DNA of 64,000 nt from contig NZ_JAOBQJ010000005.1 of assembly GCF_026162425.1 (NCBI RefSeq), positions 372,001-436,000 on the forward strand, given 5' to 3'. The DNA comes from Flexivirga meconopsidis. GTDB lineage: Bacteria; Actinomycetota; Actinomycetes; Actinomycetales; Dermatophilaceae. Numbering within the stretch: the first letter of the stretch is position 1; the number at the start of each line of letters is the position of its first letter. The translations under genes and the position numbers were made by a program. Below the pieces are notes generated by a model. It did not search any database and had not been told where the DNA came from. It saw nothing but the letters and a program-made list of their open reading frames with translations. Of this stretch, positions 52,532 through 61,401 are shown piece by piece.

Positions 52532-53280
52532 TGCGGCCGTTCCTCGCCGGAGCCGGCGCCGTGACCACGAGCCGCCTTCTCCGTCCTCGGGTCGAATCGG
52601 TGATCCGGCGCCGGCTCCCCGCGAATCCCTTCGAGGAGACCGGTGATCGCGTCCATCAATCGATCGGTCGCCACCCGCAGCGCCTTCGCGTCGACCGGCC
52701 CGTCCCGCAAGTCGTCCAGGTCGATCGCCGGACCGGCGCTGACACTGACCGTTTTCGCCGGCCAGATCCTCGGCAGCTTGTCCTTGTAGGGCCACATGAT
52801 GTCGCGAGTGCCCCACATTGCCATCGGCACCAGCGGCACACCGGTCTCCAGGGCCAGACGTGCAGCGCCGGACTTGCCCACCATCGGCCAGAAGTCGGGT
52901 TCGCGGGTGATCGTCCCCTCGGGGTAGACGCAAACACAGGCGCCACGCTCAAGCGCCTCCTCGGCGGCCGAGAGCGCGGAGGTGGCCTTACTCGTGCCGC
53001 GATAGACCGGGATCTGCCCGGTGCCCCACATGATCTGCTTCACGCCTGGCGGTTTGAACAACGAGGACTTCGCCAGGTAGTGCGGCGCGCGTCCCGCATC
53101 GACCAGAAAGTGTGCCAACGGAAAGTGGTCCATGTTCGAGGTGTGATTGGACGCCGCAACGAAACCACCTGTGCGCGGAATGTTCTCCATGCCGGTCCAC
53201 TCGCGGACGGTGATGCGCTGCATCACCGGGTACAGGGTCGCAATGACCTTGGAATACATCGGTTCGATGTGTTCGCTCAT
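52528..53280 (-). CDS. 1-acyl-sn-glycerol-3-phosphate acyltransferase (PlsC-like)
   Basis: This 250-residue membrane-associated acyltransferase has the catalytic HX4D in ASNHTSNMDHFPL and the glycerol-phosphate site CVYPEGTITREPDFW. Further motifs are IMWGTGQIPVYRG and PLVPMAMWGT. It adds the second acyl chain to lysophosphatidate. The ATG at 53280 is chosen over an earlier in-frame ATG because MSEHIEPMYSKVIATLYPVM fits the family start. It is coupled to gpsA downstream. Confidence 0.9.
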   Translation of the reverse strand: MSEHIEPMYSKVIATLYPVMQRITVREWTGMENIPRTGGFVAASNHTSNMDHFPLAHFLVDAGRAPHYLAKSSLFKPPGVKQIMWGTGQIPVYRGTSKATSALSAAEEALERGACVCVYPEGTITREPDFWPMVGKSGAARLALETGVPLVPMAMWGTRDIMWPYKDKLPRIWPAKTVSVSAGPAIDLDDLRDGPVDAKALRVATDRLMDAITGLLEGIRGEPAPDHRFDPRTEKAARGHGAGSGEERPQ

Positions 53281-53426
53281 CGGTGGCCGAGACACGGATC
53301 GAGTCTCCTTTACTGCTCGTGGTTCGGTGAGCCGGTTCGTCAACGGCCCACCGGCTATCTAAACCGAGACGGGCCGGTCTTGCGACCGAACCGCCGCGAG
53401 CGACCGCAGGTCGGTCTGAGAACATC

Positions 53427-54062
53427 ATGCCCGTGAACTCCCCTGGTACGTCGACCTGGCACGTCATCGTGCCGGTCAAGCACAGCGCGTACGGCAAGTC
53501 GCGATTGCATCCTCCGGCGGGCGTACGACGCAGCGACCTCGCCCTCGCGATCGCGCTGGACACGTTGCAGGTCGTTCTGGAAGTCGTGCCCGCTGACCAG
53601 GTCGTGGTGGTGACCGAGGACCCCGAAGTGCGCCTGCAGATGCAGGATCGGGGCGCACACGTGCTGTCCGACCCCGGGCGCGGCTTGAACCCCGCGATCA
53701 CGGCAGGCATCGACCGGGTCCGCAGCGCCGCCCCCGCCACCCCGGCGGCGGTCCTGCTCGGCGACCTGCCCGCCCTGAGCGCCGGCGAACTTCGTGACGG
53801 TCTGGCGGCGTGCGCCGCCACCGAGTCCGCCGTCGTTCCCGACCGGGACGGCACCGGCACGGTCCTTCTCACCCACCACGACGGGAGCCGACTGATCCCC
53901 CGGTTCGGCACCGGTTCGGCCGCTCGGCACGCACGCACTGCGACCGTGTTGCAGCCCGAATTGCCCCGGTTGCGTACGGATGTCGACGACGACGCTGCAT
54001 TGCAGGCAGCGGTCGCGCTCGGAGTCGGGCCGTGGACCCGCCGGGTGCTGGACAGCGAATAG
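53427..54062 (+). CDS. cofC: 2-phospho-L-lactate/PEP guanylyltransferase of coenzyme F420 synthesis
   Basis: This 211-residue nucleotidyltransferase has HVIVPVKHSAYGKSRL at the start, DQVVVVTEDPEV, the dinucleotide-like LLGDLPALSAGEL, and a late GTGTVLLTHHDG and FGTGSAARHA, all CofC/FbiD signatures. In actinobacteria the substrate is usually phosphoenolpyruvate (FbiD) and the product feeds F420 assembly. It diverges from plsC, and a small cold-shock-like gene follows after 10 bp. Confidence 0.92.
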   Translation: MPVNSPGTSTWHVIVPVKHSAYGKSRLHPPAGVRRSDLALAIALDTLQVVLEVVPADQVVVVTEDPEVRLQMQDRGAHVLSDPGRGLNPAITAGIDRVRSAAPATPAAVLLGDLPALSAGELRDGLAACAATESAVVPDRDGTGTVLLTHHDGSRLIPRFGTGSAARHARTATVLQPELPRLRTDVDDDAALQAAVALGVGPWTRRVLDSE

Positions 54063-54072
54063 TCTTGGGCCC

Positions 54073-54285
54073 ATGCAGGCCACGATTCACGAATTCGATC
54101 ACGACTCCGGCGAGGGCTCGGTGCTCACCGACAATGGTCGGGTGCTTGCCTTCTCCCACGCGGTTTTCGCGGCTTCGGAGCTTCGCCACTTGCGTGTCGG
54201 CCAGCGAGTCAGCATCGAGGTCGGGTCGTTGGGGGTGAGTCGTCTCTGGATCGTCGGCATCGGCTCCGGCCAGCGCATCCGCTGA
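54073..54285 (+). CDS. Divergent cold-shock-domain-like small protein
   Basis: This 70-residue protein has the spacing of a CspA-type OB fold: HDSGEGSVLTDNGRVLAFSH corresponds to the first strands and LRHLRVGQRVSIEVG to the later Gly-Gln strand. The RNA-binding aromatic motif KGFGFI is replaced by EGSVLT, so nucleic acid binding may be changed. It follows cofC by 10 bp. A similar gene sits between cofC and hup in related genomes. Confidence 0.7.
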   Translation: MQATIHEFDHDSGEGSVLTDNGRVLAFSHAVFAASELRHLRVGQRVSIEVGSLGVSRLWIVGIGSGQRIR

Positions 54286-54313
54286 GGCGAGCCGCTCTGC
54301 CACAACGCAATTC

Positions 54314-54343
54314 GGCCCGCCCAGTCGTATGACGGGGCGGGCC
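54314..54343. terminator. Bidirectional terminator between the CSD-like gene and hup
   Basis: GGCCCGCCC (54314-54322) and GGGCGGGCC (54335-54343) form a perfect 9-bp stem with a 12-nt loop. It lies between convergent genes, 28 bp after the CSD-like stop and 16 bp after the hup stop. Confidence 0.65.
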
Positions 54344-54359
54344 AAATCAGCTGCGGTCC

Positions 54360-54983
54360 TCAGCGACGCGAGGCCTTCTTCGCGGTCGCCTTCTTGGCTG
54401 CCGTCTTCTTGGCGGGAGCCTTCTTCGCCGGCGCCTTCTTCGCGACGGTCTTCTTGGCCGTGGTCTTCTTCGCGGCGGTGGTCTTGGCGGTCGCCTTCTT
54501 GGCCGTGGTCTTCTTCGCGGCAGTGGTCTTGGCGGTTGCCTTCTTCGCCGTGGTCTTCTTCGCGGCGGCGGTCTTGGCGGTCGCCTTCTTCGCCGTCGCC
54601 TTCTTCGCGGCGGTCTTCTTGACAGCCGCCTTCTTGGTGGTGGTCTTCTTCGCCGGAGCGCCGGCCGCCGACGCACGCCCACCGGCGTTGCCGGTCTTCG
54701 GCAGCGAACGCGGGTCAGCGACAACGGACTTGAAGGCCGTGCCGGGCTTGAACTTCGGCACCGCGGTCTTCTTGATGCGCACGGTCGTGCCGGTGCGCGG
54801 GTTGCGCCCGGTGCGGGCTGCGCGCGAGATCTTCTCGAACGTGCCGAAGCCGGTGATGCCGACCTTGTTGCCCTTGGCAACCTCGCGGATGATCGCGTCC
54901 ACGACAGCCTCGAGCGCGTCGCTTGCGGCCTTCTTGCTGCCCAGGCGAGATTCGAGGCTCTCGATGAGCTCTGCCTTGTTCAT
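54360..54983 (-). CDS. hup: HU-type nucleoid protein with lysine/alanine-rich tail
   Basis: This 207-residue protein has a normal HU domain at residues 1-90 (MNKAELIESLESRLGSKKAA; DNA arm GRNPRTGTTVRIKKTAVPKF) and a histone H1-like tail of about 95 residues built from KKTTAKKATAKT-type repeats. This is the HupB/HupA form of actinobacteria, which binds and compacts DNA and is lysine-modified in mycobacteria. The ATG at 54983 is the family start. The tail DNA consists of imperfect tandem repeats and may vary in length between strains. Confidence 0.95.
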   Translation of the reverse strand: MNKAELIESLESRLGSKKAASDALEAVVDAIIREVAKGNKVGITGFGTFEKISRAARTGRNPRTGTTVRIKKTAVPKFKPGTAFKSVVADPRSLPKTGNAGGRASAAGAPAKKTTTKKAAVKKTAAKKATAKKATAKTAAAKKTTAKKATAKTTAAKKTTAKKATAKTTAAKKTTAKKTVAKKAPAKKAPAKKTAAKKATAKKASRR

Positions 54984-55303
54984 GGGTCGTGTCCCCTTCA
55001 AAGGTGCGGCCGGCAAATGCCGGGCTGCGGATTGCATACCTCGAGCTTCATGCACTCGATTGGGACAAGACGGTATGCCTCGCAGGCCCGGTCGGCAACC
55101 AACCACGCGCGGAATTTGCCTAAGGCACAACAGCTTTGGGAGGTCCGCAACCCTCGCCGGTGACACCCGGACCGTCGATGGCCGCGGCCGAGCCGACAGG
55201 GGCGTCTCATACCACAGAATCCCGAATATCATTACTGCACAATGAAATTCGCGTGGTCCACCCCGCAGGGCAGACCACGCGAATCAGCGGGATATGGGCG
55301 ATA
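54984..55303. other. 320-bp gap upstream of hup
   Basis: No gene is seen between the hup start and the leuD stop. The gap has the leuD terminator at its right end and about 260 bp of hup upstream region with AAGGGG-like ribosome site sequence near 54995. I could not single out a promoter. Confidence 0.6.
55247..55284 (-). terminator. leuCD terminator
   Basis: ATTCGCGTGGTC (55247-55258) and GACCACGCGAAT (55273-55284) form a perfect 12-bp stem with a 14-nt loop, 20 bp past the leuD stop. On the minus strand it is followed by TTCATTGT, a weak T-rich stretch. Confidence 0.75.
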
Positions 55304-55897
55304 TCAGGCCGGTTCGACGGCGGGTTTCCAATCCGGACGGGTGGATTCGAAATTTGTGATCTCGTCCGCGTGTCGGAGGGTCAAACTGACGTCGTCGAGG
55401 CCCTCGAGCAGCCGCCAGCGGGTGTAGTCATCGACCTCGAAAGCGAACACGTGCTCACCGGCGGTGACCGTGCGCTGCTCGAGATCGACCGTCAGCTCCA
55501 TGCCCGGTTCGTTCTCCAGCAGCTTCCAGATCAGCTCGATGTCCTCCTGCCGCAACTGAGCGGTGAGCAGGCCGGACTTGCCGGAGTTGCCCCGGAAGAT
55601 GTCGGCGAAGCGCGAGGACAGCACGACCCGGAAGCCGTAGTCCATCAGCGCCCAGACGGCGTGCTCCCGGGATGACCCGGTGCCGAAGTCCGGACCGGCG
55701 ACGAGCACCGAACCCTGAGCGAAGTCAGGGTTGTTCAGCACGAACGTGTCGTCGCTGCGCCAGGCCGAGAAGAGGCCGTCCTCGAAGCCGGAACGGGTGA
55801 CCCGCTTGAGGTAGACGGCCGGGATGATCTGGTCGGTGTCGACGTTGCTGCGCCGCAGCGGCACCCCGACGCCGGTGTGCTTGGTGAACTGCTCCAT
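55304..55897 (-). CDS. leuD: 3-isopropylmalate dehydratase small subunit
   Basis: LeuD is the swivelling small subunit that, with LeuC, isomerises 2- to 3-isopropylmalate in leucine synthesis. The 197-residue protein has [20 protein letters not shown] near the start and the substrate-site [20 protein letters not shown]. The ATG at 55897 matches the family start. It follows leuC by 32 bp on the same strand. Confidence 0.96.
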   Translation of the reverse strand: MEQFTKHTGVGVPLRRSNVDTDQIIPAVYLKRVTRSGFEDGLFSAWRSDDTFVLNNPDFAQGSVLVAGPDFGTGSSREHAVWALMDYGFRVVLSSRFADIFRGNSGKSGLLTAQLRQEDIELIWKLLENEPGMELTVDLEQRTVTAGEHVFAFEVDDYTRWRLLEGLDDVSLTLRHADEITNFESTRPDWKPAVEPA

Positions 55898-55929
55898 GGC
55901 TGAAGTCCTCTCTGGTGGTGCGGGGCCCG

Positions 55930-57327
<1,398 letters not shown>

Positions 57328-57406
57328 GATGGACCTCCTTCACGAATGTTCTTCTCGCCCCGTCTGCATCCTCAGCCTGACTCGCCAATTTTGCGGAAGG
57401 ACTTGC

Positions 57407-57423
57407 GTCTCGCGGACTGAGAC
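57407..57423. promoter_or_regulatory. Inverted repeat in the leuC-iclR gap
   Basis: GTCTC (57407-57411) and GAGAC (57419-57423) flank 7 bp, 15 bp before the regulator start. IclR-type NdgR/LtbR regulators control leuCD in relatives, so this is a candidate operator. The arms are short. Confidence 0.35.
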
Positions 57424-57437
57424 TGCAATATCAATGC

Positions 57438-58190
57438 ATGGACAACTCTAGCGGAGTCGGCGTTCTCGACAAGGCCGCAGTCGTGCTTTCCGCCCTCGAG
57501 GCGGGTCCGTCGACGCTTGCCCAGCTCGTCGCGCACACCGGTCTGGCCCGTCCCACGGCGCACCGCCTGGCCGTCGCGCTGGAGCACCACCGGCTGGTCG
57601 CACGGGACATGCAGGGCCGCTTCATCCTCGGCCCGCGCCTGGCCGAGCTGGCTTCTGCCGCGGGCGAGGACCGCCTGCTCGCCGCCGCCGGTCCGGTGCT
57701 CGGCGCACTGCGCGACCACTGCGGCGAGAGCGCGCAGCTGTTCCGCCGCCAGGGCGACCAGCGCATCTGCGTCGCGGCGGCCGACCGTCCGATGGGGCTG
57801 CGCGACTCGATCCCGGTCGGCGCGACGCTGTCCATGCAGGCGGGCTCAGCCGCCCAGATCCTCTTGGCCTGGGAGGAGCCCGACCGGTTGCACCGGGGCC
57901 TGCAGGGCGCGAAGTTCACCGCGACCATGCTGTCCGCGGTCCGCCGGCGCGGATGGTCGCAGAGCGTGAGCGAGCGCGAGCAAGGCGTCGCGTCGGTGTC
58001 TGCGCCCGTGCGCAGTCCTTCCGGACGGGTCATCGCCGCGGTGTCCATCTCCGGGCCCATCGAGCGAGTCTCACGCCAGCCCGGCCGGCTGCACGCCGCC
58101 ACCGTGGTCGCCGGCGCCAACAAGCTGACCGAGGTGCTGGCCCGCGCGCACGCGGCCACGCAGCAACCGCGTCAGACCGAAACCGCCTGA
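57438..58190 (+). CDS. IclR-family regulator, NdgR/LtbR-like
   Basis: The N-terminal winged helix of this 250-residue regulator is seen in VLSALEAGPSTLAQLVAHTG, then LARPTAHRLAVALEHHRLV. The IclR effector domain follows from about residue 80, with GESAQLFRRQGDQRICVAAA and ASVSAPVRSPSGRVIAAVSI. Its place divergent from leuC is that of NdgR/LtbR, which govern leucine and other amino acid genes. No ribosome site precedes the ATG, so the mRNA may be leaderless. Its 3' end overlaps the convergent SRPBCC gene by 19 bp. Confidence 0.9.
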   Translation: MDNSSGVGVLDKAAVVLSALEAGPSTLAQLVAHTGLARPTAHRLAVALEHHRLVARDMQGRFILGPRLAELASAAGEDRLLAAAGPVLGALRDHCGESAQLFRRQGDQRICVAAADRPMGLRDSIPVGATLSMQAGSAAQILLAWEEPDRLHRGLQGAKFTATMLSAVRRRGWSQSVSEREQGVASVSAPVRSPSGRVIAAVSISGPIERVSRQPGRLHAATVVAGANKLTEVLARAHAATQQPRQTETA

Positions 58191-58678
58191 GCTACCTGGG
58201 GATCCGAGGTGCGGCGTCGTACGACCCGCTCCAGAATCCCCAGCGTGCCGCGTAGCGCGGCCTGCGACACGACCGGGAAGATGCCGCCCGCCCGCCACTC
58301 GGCGCTGGCCGTCGACCAGTCGTAGACCGAGGTGACCGTTGTGCCGCCGTCACCCGGCTCGAGACGGTAGCCGAAGGTGTGCCCGATGCCGGAGCGCACC
58401 GTGCCGAGCACCGACCAGCTGATCGCCCGATCGGCCTTGAACGTCTCGATGATGACGGTGACGTCATACCGGCCCATCGGCAGGTCGCCGAGCGCCTCGC
58501 GGTCCATGTGTACGACGAAGGAGTCGCCGACCCGAGTCACGCGCTCCCCCTCGGCGTCCTGCAGCATGCCGCTGGCGTCGATGTCGACGTGCCCCATCGG
58601 GTCGGTCAGCACCGCGAAGATCTGGTCGGCGGGGAACGGGATGAAGCGGGTGACCTCCAACCGCTCTTCGGTGCTCAT
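58172..58678 (-). CDS. SRPBCC (START-like) family protein
   Basis: This 168-residue protein has the START-like helix-grip fold pattern: EVTRFIPFPADQIFAVLTDP at the start, then YDVTVIIETFKADRAISWSV and GTTVTSVYDWSTASAEW. These proteins form a hydrophobic cavity that binds lipids or aromatic ligands; the ligand is unknown. It is coupled by an ATGA overlap to the DUF4188 gene upstream and is probably under the divergent MerR regulator. Confidence 0.85.
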   Translation of the reverse strand: MSTEERLEVTRFIPFPADQIFAVLTDPMGHVDIDASGMLQDAEGERVTRVGDSFVVHMDREALGDLPMGRYDVTVIIETFKADRAISWSVLGTVRSGIGHTFGYRLEPGDGGTTVTSVYDWSTASAEWRAGGIFPVVSQAALRGTLGILERVVRRRTSDPQVAQAVSV

Positions 58679-59178
58679 GCTGCGCCCATGCGTTCGCGCG
58701 CGGTGCGGCCGCGGCGGCTGAGCGGGATGGATCCGGTCGCCTTGGCCAGCCCCCAGTCCGGCAGATTCCCGTATGCCGACTCATGGCCGCCCGCCGGCAC
58801 GGCATACGTCTCGTGCCAGAGGCCGATCCCTCCGTCATGTTTCTGCCCGTGCGCCTTGCGGTAGAGCTCCAGCCAGGCCGGGCGGTGCACCCGGCGAGCG
58901 TCATTGGCGTAGCGGTAGATGTCCTCCGCGTTGCGCCAGTACTGCACGACGACCGGCCCGCGTGGGCCGACGCAGTTGTAGCCGCCGAGGAAGCCGAGCC
59001 ACTGCGCCTCACCTCGATCGGCGGCCGCCTTGTTGCGCTGCAGCTCGAGTTGCATCTTGGCCATCGCGGCACCGACTCTGGCCCATTGATCGACGCGCCA
59101 CGGCTTGCGCACGGTCATCCCGATGAGGAAGACCGCGAGTTCGCCCTCGTGGGCGTGGGTCGTCATGGTGAATTTCAT
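58675..59178 (-). CDS. DUF4188 family protein (monooxygenase-like)
   Basis: This 167-residue protein matches DUF4188: VFLIGMTVRKPWRVDQW, LGGYNCVGPRGPVVVQYWRN, AWLELYRKAHGQKHDGGIGL then WHETY, and a C-terminal SAYGNLPDWGLAKATG. The fold is related to small antibiotic-monooxygenase-type ferredoxin-like domains. Function is unknown. AAAGGAG stands six bases before the ATG at 59178, so a longer start is rejected. It is first in the operon with the SRPBCC gene, downstream of a MerR-type promoter. Confidence 0.85.
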   Translation of the reverse strand: MKFTMTTHAHEGELAVFLIGMTVRKPWRVDQWARVGAAMAKMQLELQRNKAAADRGEAQWLGFLGGYNCVGPRGPVVVQYWRNAEDIYRYANDARRVHRPAWLELYRKAHGQKHDGGIGLWHETYAVPAGGHESAYGNLPDWGLAKATGSIPLSRRGRTARERMGAA

Positions 59179-59194
59179 GACCGCTCCTTTATTG

Positions 59195-59232
59195 GATAGT
59201 GACACTCCCCATTATTGGCGAGTGACACTATC
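59195..59232. promoter_or_regulatory. Paired MerR operator candidates
   Basis: GATAGTGACACTC (59195-59207) and GAGTGACACTATC (59220-59232) are inverted copies that differ only at the centre; each is itself nearly palindromic (AGTGACACT). They lie in the 73-bp gap between the DUF4188 and MerR starts. The second falls inside the spacer of the minus-strand promoter. Confidence 0.65.
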
Positions 59233-59241
59233 TAATGTCAA
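59211..59241 (-). promoter_or_regulatory. MerR-type 19-bp-spacer promoter
   Basis: On the minus strand TTGACA (59241-59236) is perfect and AATAAT (59216-59211) has one change from TATAAT. The spacer is 19 bp, the length typical of promoters that MerR-family activators remodel, and an operator-like dyad fills it. It would drive the DUF4188-SRPBCC operon. Confidence 0.65.
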
Positions 59242-59251
59242 GATCTACCGC

Positions 59252-59866
59252 ATGCGGATCTCCCAGCTCTCCCACGAGACCGGCGTCGCGGTGGCGACGC
59301 TGAAGTTCTATCTGCGCGAGGGCCTGCTGCACCCCGGTCAACAGACCAGTCGCACCCAGGCGATGTATGACGAGAGCCACGCCGAGCGGGTTCGCCTGAT
59401 CCGGGCACTGAGCGAAGCCGGCGGGCTGAGCCTCGCGCGGGTGCGTCAGGTGCTCGACGCACTGGACGATCCGCCCACCAGCCGGCACCACCTGCTCGGC
59501 GCCGCGCAGGACGCCCTGCGCCCCGAGGACGCCCACGCAGATCCGGAATGGACAGCATTCGCACGTGAATTCGTTGATCAACGCGGGTGGCAGATCCGGG
59601 ACGACGAGCCGCTCGTCGACCTCCTGGGCGAGCAGCTGCACGCCGTGCTCGACGCCGGCATCAATCTCGCCGACGGTGCACCGCTCGCCGCGTGGGCCGA
59701 TGCGGCCGAGTCGATCGCGGAGGCCGACCTGTCGACCGTTCCGGACGATCCGGCCGCCGCTCTGCGTCAGGTGGTGGTTGGCACCGTGCTCACCGACCCC
59801 GTCCTCGCCACCCTGCGGCGCCTGGCCCAACAGCACAGGAGCGCAACGCTTTTCGAGAGCGAGTAG
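59252..59866 (+). CDS. MerR-family transcriptional regulator
   Basis: The 204-residue protein starts MRISQLSHETGVAVATLKFY with LREGLLHPGQQTSRTQAMYD, the MerR helix-turn-helix and wing. The rest is helical, with HAERVRLIRALSEAGGLSLA, and a C-terminal part without Cys metal sites, so a small organic inducer is more likely than a metal. The ATG at 59252 gives the family start; no ribosome site precedes it. It diverges from DUF4188-SRPBCC. Its last 100 bases overlap the GGCT-like gene on the other strand. Confidence 0.88.
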   Translation: MRISQLSHETGVAVATLKFYLREGLLHPGQQTSRTQAMYDESHAERVRLIRALSEAGGLSLARVRQVLDALDDPPTSRHHLLGAAQDALRPEDAHADPEWTAFAREFVDQRGWQIRDDEPLVDLLGEQLHAVLDAGINLADGAPLAAWADAAESIAEADLSTVPDDPAAALRQVVVGTVLTDPVLATLRRLAQQHRSATLFESE

Positions 59867-60441
59867 AGCTCAGGTGGCGGGGCGAGCGACGCGACATACG
59901 TGCGCGCGACATCCTCGGACAGCCCGTGCGTCTCGACCAGGCCCCGCACGATCGTGTCGGCATACGCGGGGCTCGGCGGGTTCTCCGCCGGGCGATGCCC
60001 CCGAGGGAAGGTGAAGGTCACAACCGGATCCGACCCGAATTCATCGACCACGAGCAGCCGTTCGTACCTGCCAGGTCCCGCGACCAGAGAGCCGCGCCGC
60101 AGCAGCAAATCCAGGTCGAGGTCGGCTCCCGGCTGCCGATGCATCTCCTGCGCCCAGATGTCGGCCAGCTGGTCGGCGCCGAGCCGGTATGCCGTCACCA
60201 GTGCGCGCCCCGACGCGTCGGGATCGTAGAACGCGACTCCCCCGCCCCAGGAGGGCGACTCCCAGCCGAAGAAGACCGCGCCGGGCAGCTCCAGGGGCAC
60301 CCGCTCGTCGGGTTCGGTCGTGTCCCGACAGCCGGGATAGTCACGCGTCGCGCCGGCAGGCCGGCCGCCGGTCAGGTAGCAGTCCAGCCGACCCGGGGAG
60401 ATGTTGGATCCGTAGGCGGCGTACCAGAGTCGGTCGGTCAC
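59767..60441 (-). CDS. Gamma-glutamylcyclotransferase-like protein
   Basis: This 224-residue protein has the GGCT/AIG2-like opening RLWYAAYGSNISPGRLDCYL and an inner acidic segment ADQLADIWAQEMHRQPGADL. The substrate is unknown. The GTG at 60441 puts the YGSN motif near residue 9, as expected. The last 30 residues (SKSVALLCCWARRRR onward) read through the 3' end of the convergent MerR gene and do not look like the domain, so the natural stop may have been lost. The start overlaps the EamA gene by 101 bp on the same strand. Confidence 0.7.
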   Translation of the reverse strand: MTDRLWYAAYGSNISPGRLDCYLTGGRPAGATRDYPGCRDTTEPDERVPLELPGAVFFGWESPSWGGGVAFYDPDASGRALVTAYRLGADQLADIWAQEMHRQPGADLDLDLLLRRGSLVAGPGRYERLLVVDEFGSDPVVTFTFPRGHRPAENPPSPAYADTIVRGLVETHGLSEDVARTYVASLAPPPELYSLSKSVALLCCWARRRRVARTGSVSTVPTTT

Positions 60442-61312
60442 TCGCCGATGATCGCAGCCGAGGCGGGCTGTCACGACCGATGACACAGGCCACCGCGCCG
60501 ACGACCAGGCCGATGACCACCCCGACGTCGGGTCGCTCGCCCAGCAACAGCCAGCTCAGCAGTGCAGCGCCGGACGGTATGACGGCGAACAGCATCGCAA
60601 CCTGCGACGCCCCGCCGGACCGCAGGGCCGCGAAGTAGAGACTCATCCCGATCAGTGAACTGAACAGCACCATGGCGGCAACGGACAGCACCGCCTGCCG
60701 GGGCCGGTGGACCTCGATCGGCTCGGAGAGCGCGAAGACGAGCGCGGGAGGCAGTGACGCGGTGAGCCCGATCGCGGTGCCGAGGATCGGATCGACCCCG
60801 CGCACATGACGCTGCTGGTAGACGCCGCCGAACGACAGCCCGAGCAATGCGATCACCGCGCCCGCCAGACCGACACCGACGCCCCCGGATGCACCCAGCC
60901 GCCCGGCAAAGGCGATCAGCACCGCGATAACCGCCAATGCCAGCGCGATCAGCTTGCGCCGGGAGACTCGCTCGCCGAGCAGCACCGCCGCGAGCACCGC
61001 GGTCGCCAGCGGATTCATCGCGACCGTGAGAGCAAGCAGCACCGGGGAGAGGCCGAGGTCCATGGCCCAGTAGGACGCGATGAACTGCACGGCCTGGATC
61101 AACAGGCCGACGATCGCGACGTGCAGCATGCGACCGCGCGGCCAGGAGACCCCGCGAAATGCACTGATTGCCAACAGGACCGGGGCCGAGAGCGCGAACC
61201 GCAACACCATCACCGGCCCCGGGGACATCGCCTGCACGGCAAGCGCGCCGAGCGGGTATCCGAGCGAGTAGAAGACGACGACCGGGATCGCGAGACGCGA
61301 GGACAACGACAT
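60341..61312 (-). CDS. EamA/DMT-superfamily membrane transporter
   Basis: This 323-residue drug/metabolite-type transporter has ten hydrophobic helices in two EamA halves, from LAIPVVVFYSLGYPLGALAV to VVIGLVVGAVACVIGRD. The last 40 residues are arginine-rich and overlap the GGCT-like start, longer than usual for the family. ATG at 61312 is chosen; an ATG three codons earlier is also possible. It diverges from a LysR regulator that probably controls it. Substrate unknown; metabolite export is usual. Confidence 0.85.
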   Translation of the reverse strand: MSLSSRLAIPVVVFYSLGYPLGALAVQAMSPGPVMVLRFALSAPVLLAISAFRGVSWPRGRMLHVAIVGLLIQAVQFIASYWAMDLGLSPVLLALTVAMNPLATAVLAAVLLGERVSRRKLIALALAVIAVLIAFAGRLGASGGVGVGLAGAVIALLGLSFGGVYQQRHVRGVDPILGTAIGLTASLPPALVFALSEPIEVHRPRQAVLSVAAMVLFSSLIGMSLYFAALRSGGASQVAMLFAVIPSGAALLSWLLLGERPDVGVVIGLVVGAVACVIGRDSPPRLRSSASDRPTLVRRLRIQHLPGSAGLLPDRRPACRRDA

Positions 61313-61356
61313 GTCGTCCATCGTTGCGAGGCCCCCGTCATACGTCCAACAATGAT

Positions 61357-61386
61357 TAGTGATCACTATCAATCAGATTTACTGAT
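61357..61386. promoter_or_regulatory. Two LysR operator candidates
   Basis: TAGTGATCACTA (61357-61368) is a perfect 12-bp palindrome, and ATCAG-ATTTA-CTGAT (61372-61386) is an inverted repeat with five-base arms. Both lie in the 89-bp divergent gap between the EamA and LysR starts, in the arrangement of a recognition site and an activation site for a LysR tetramer. Confidence 0.55.
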
Positions 61387-61401
61387 CGGTATGGTGAGCG
61401 G

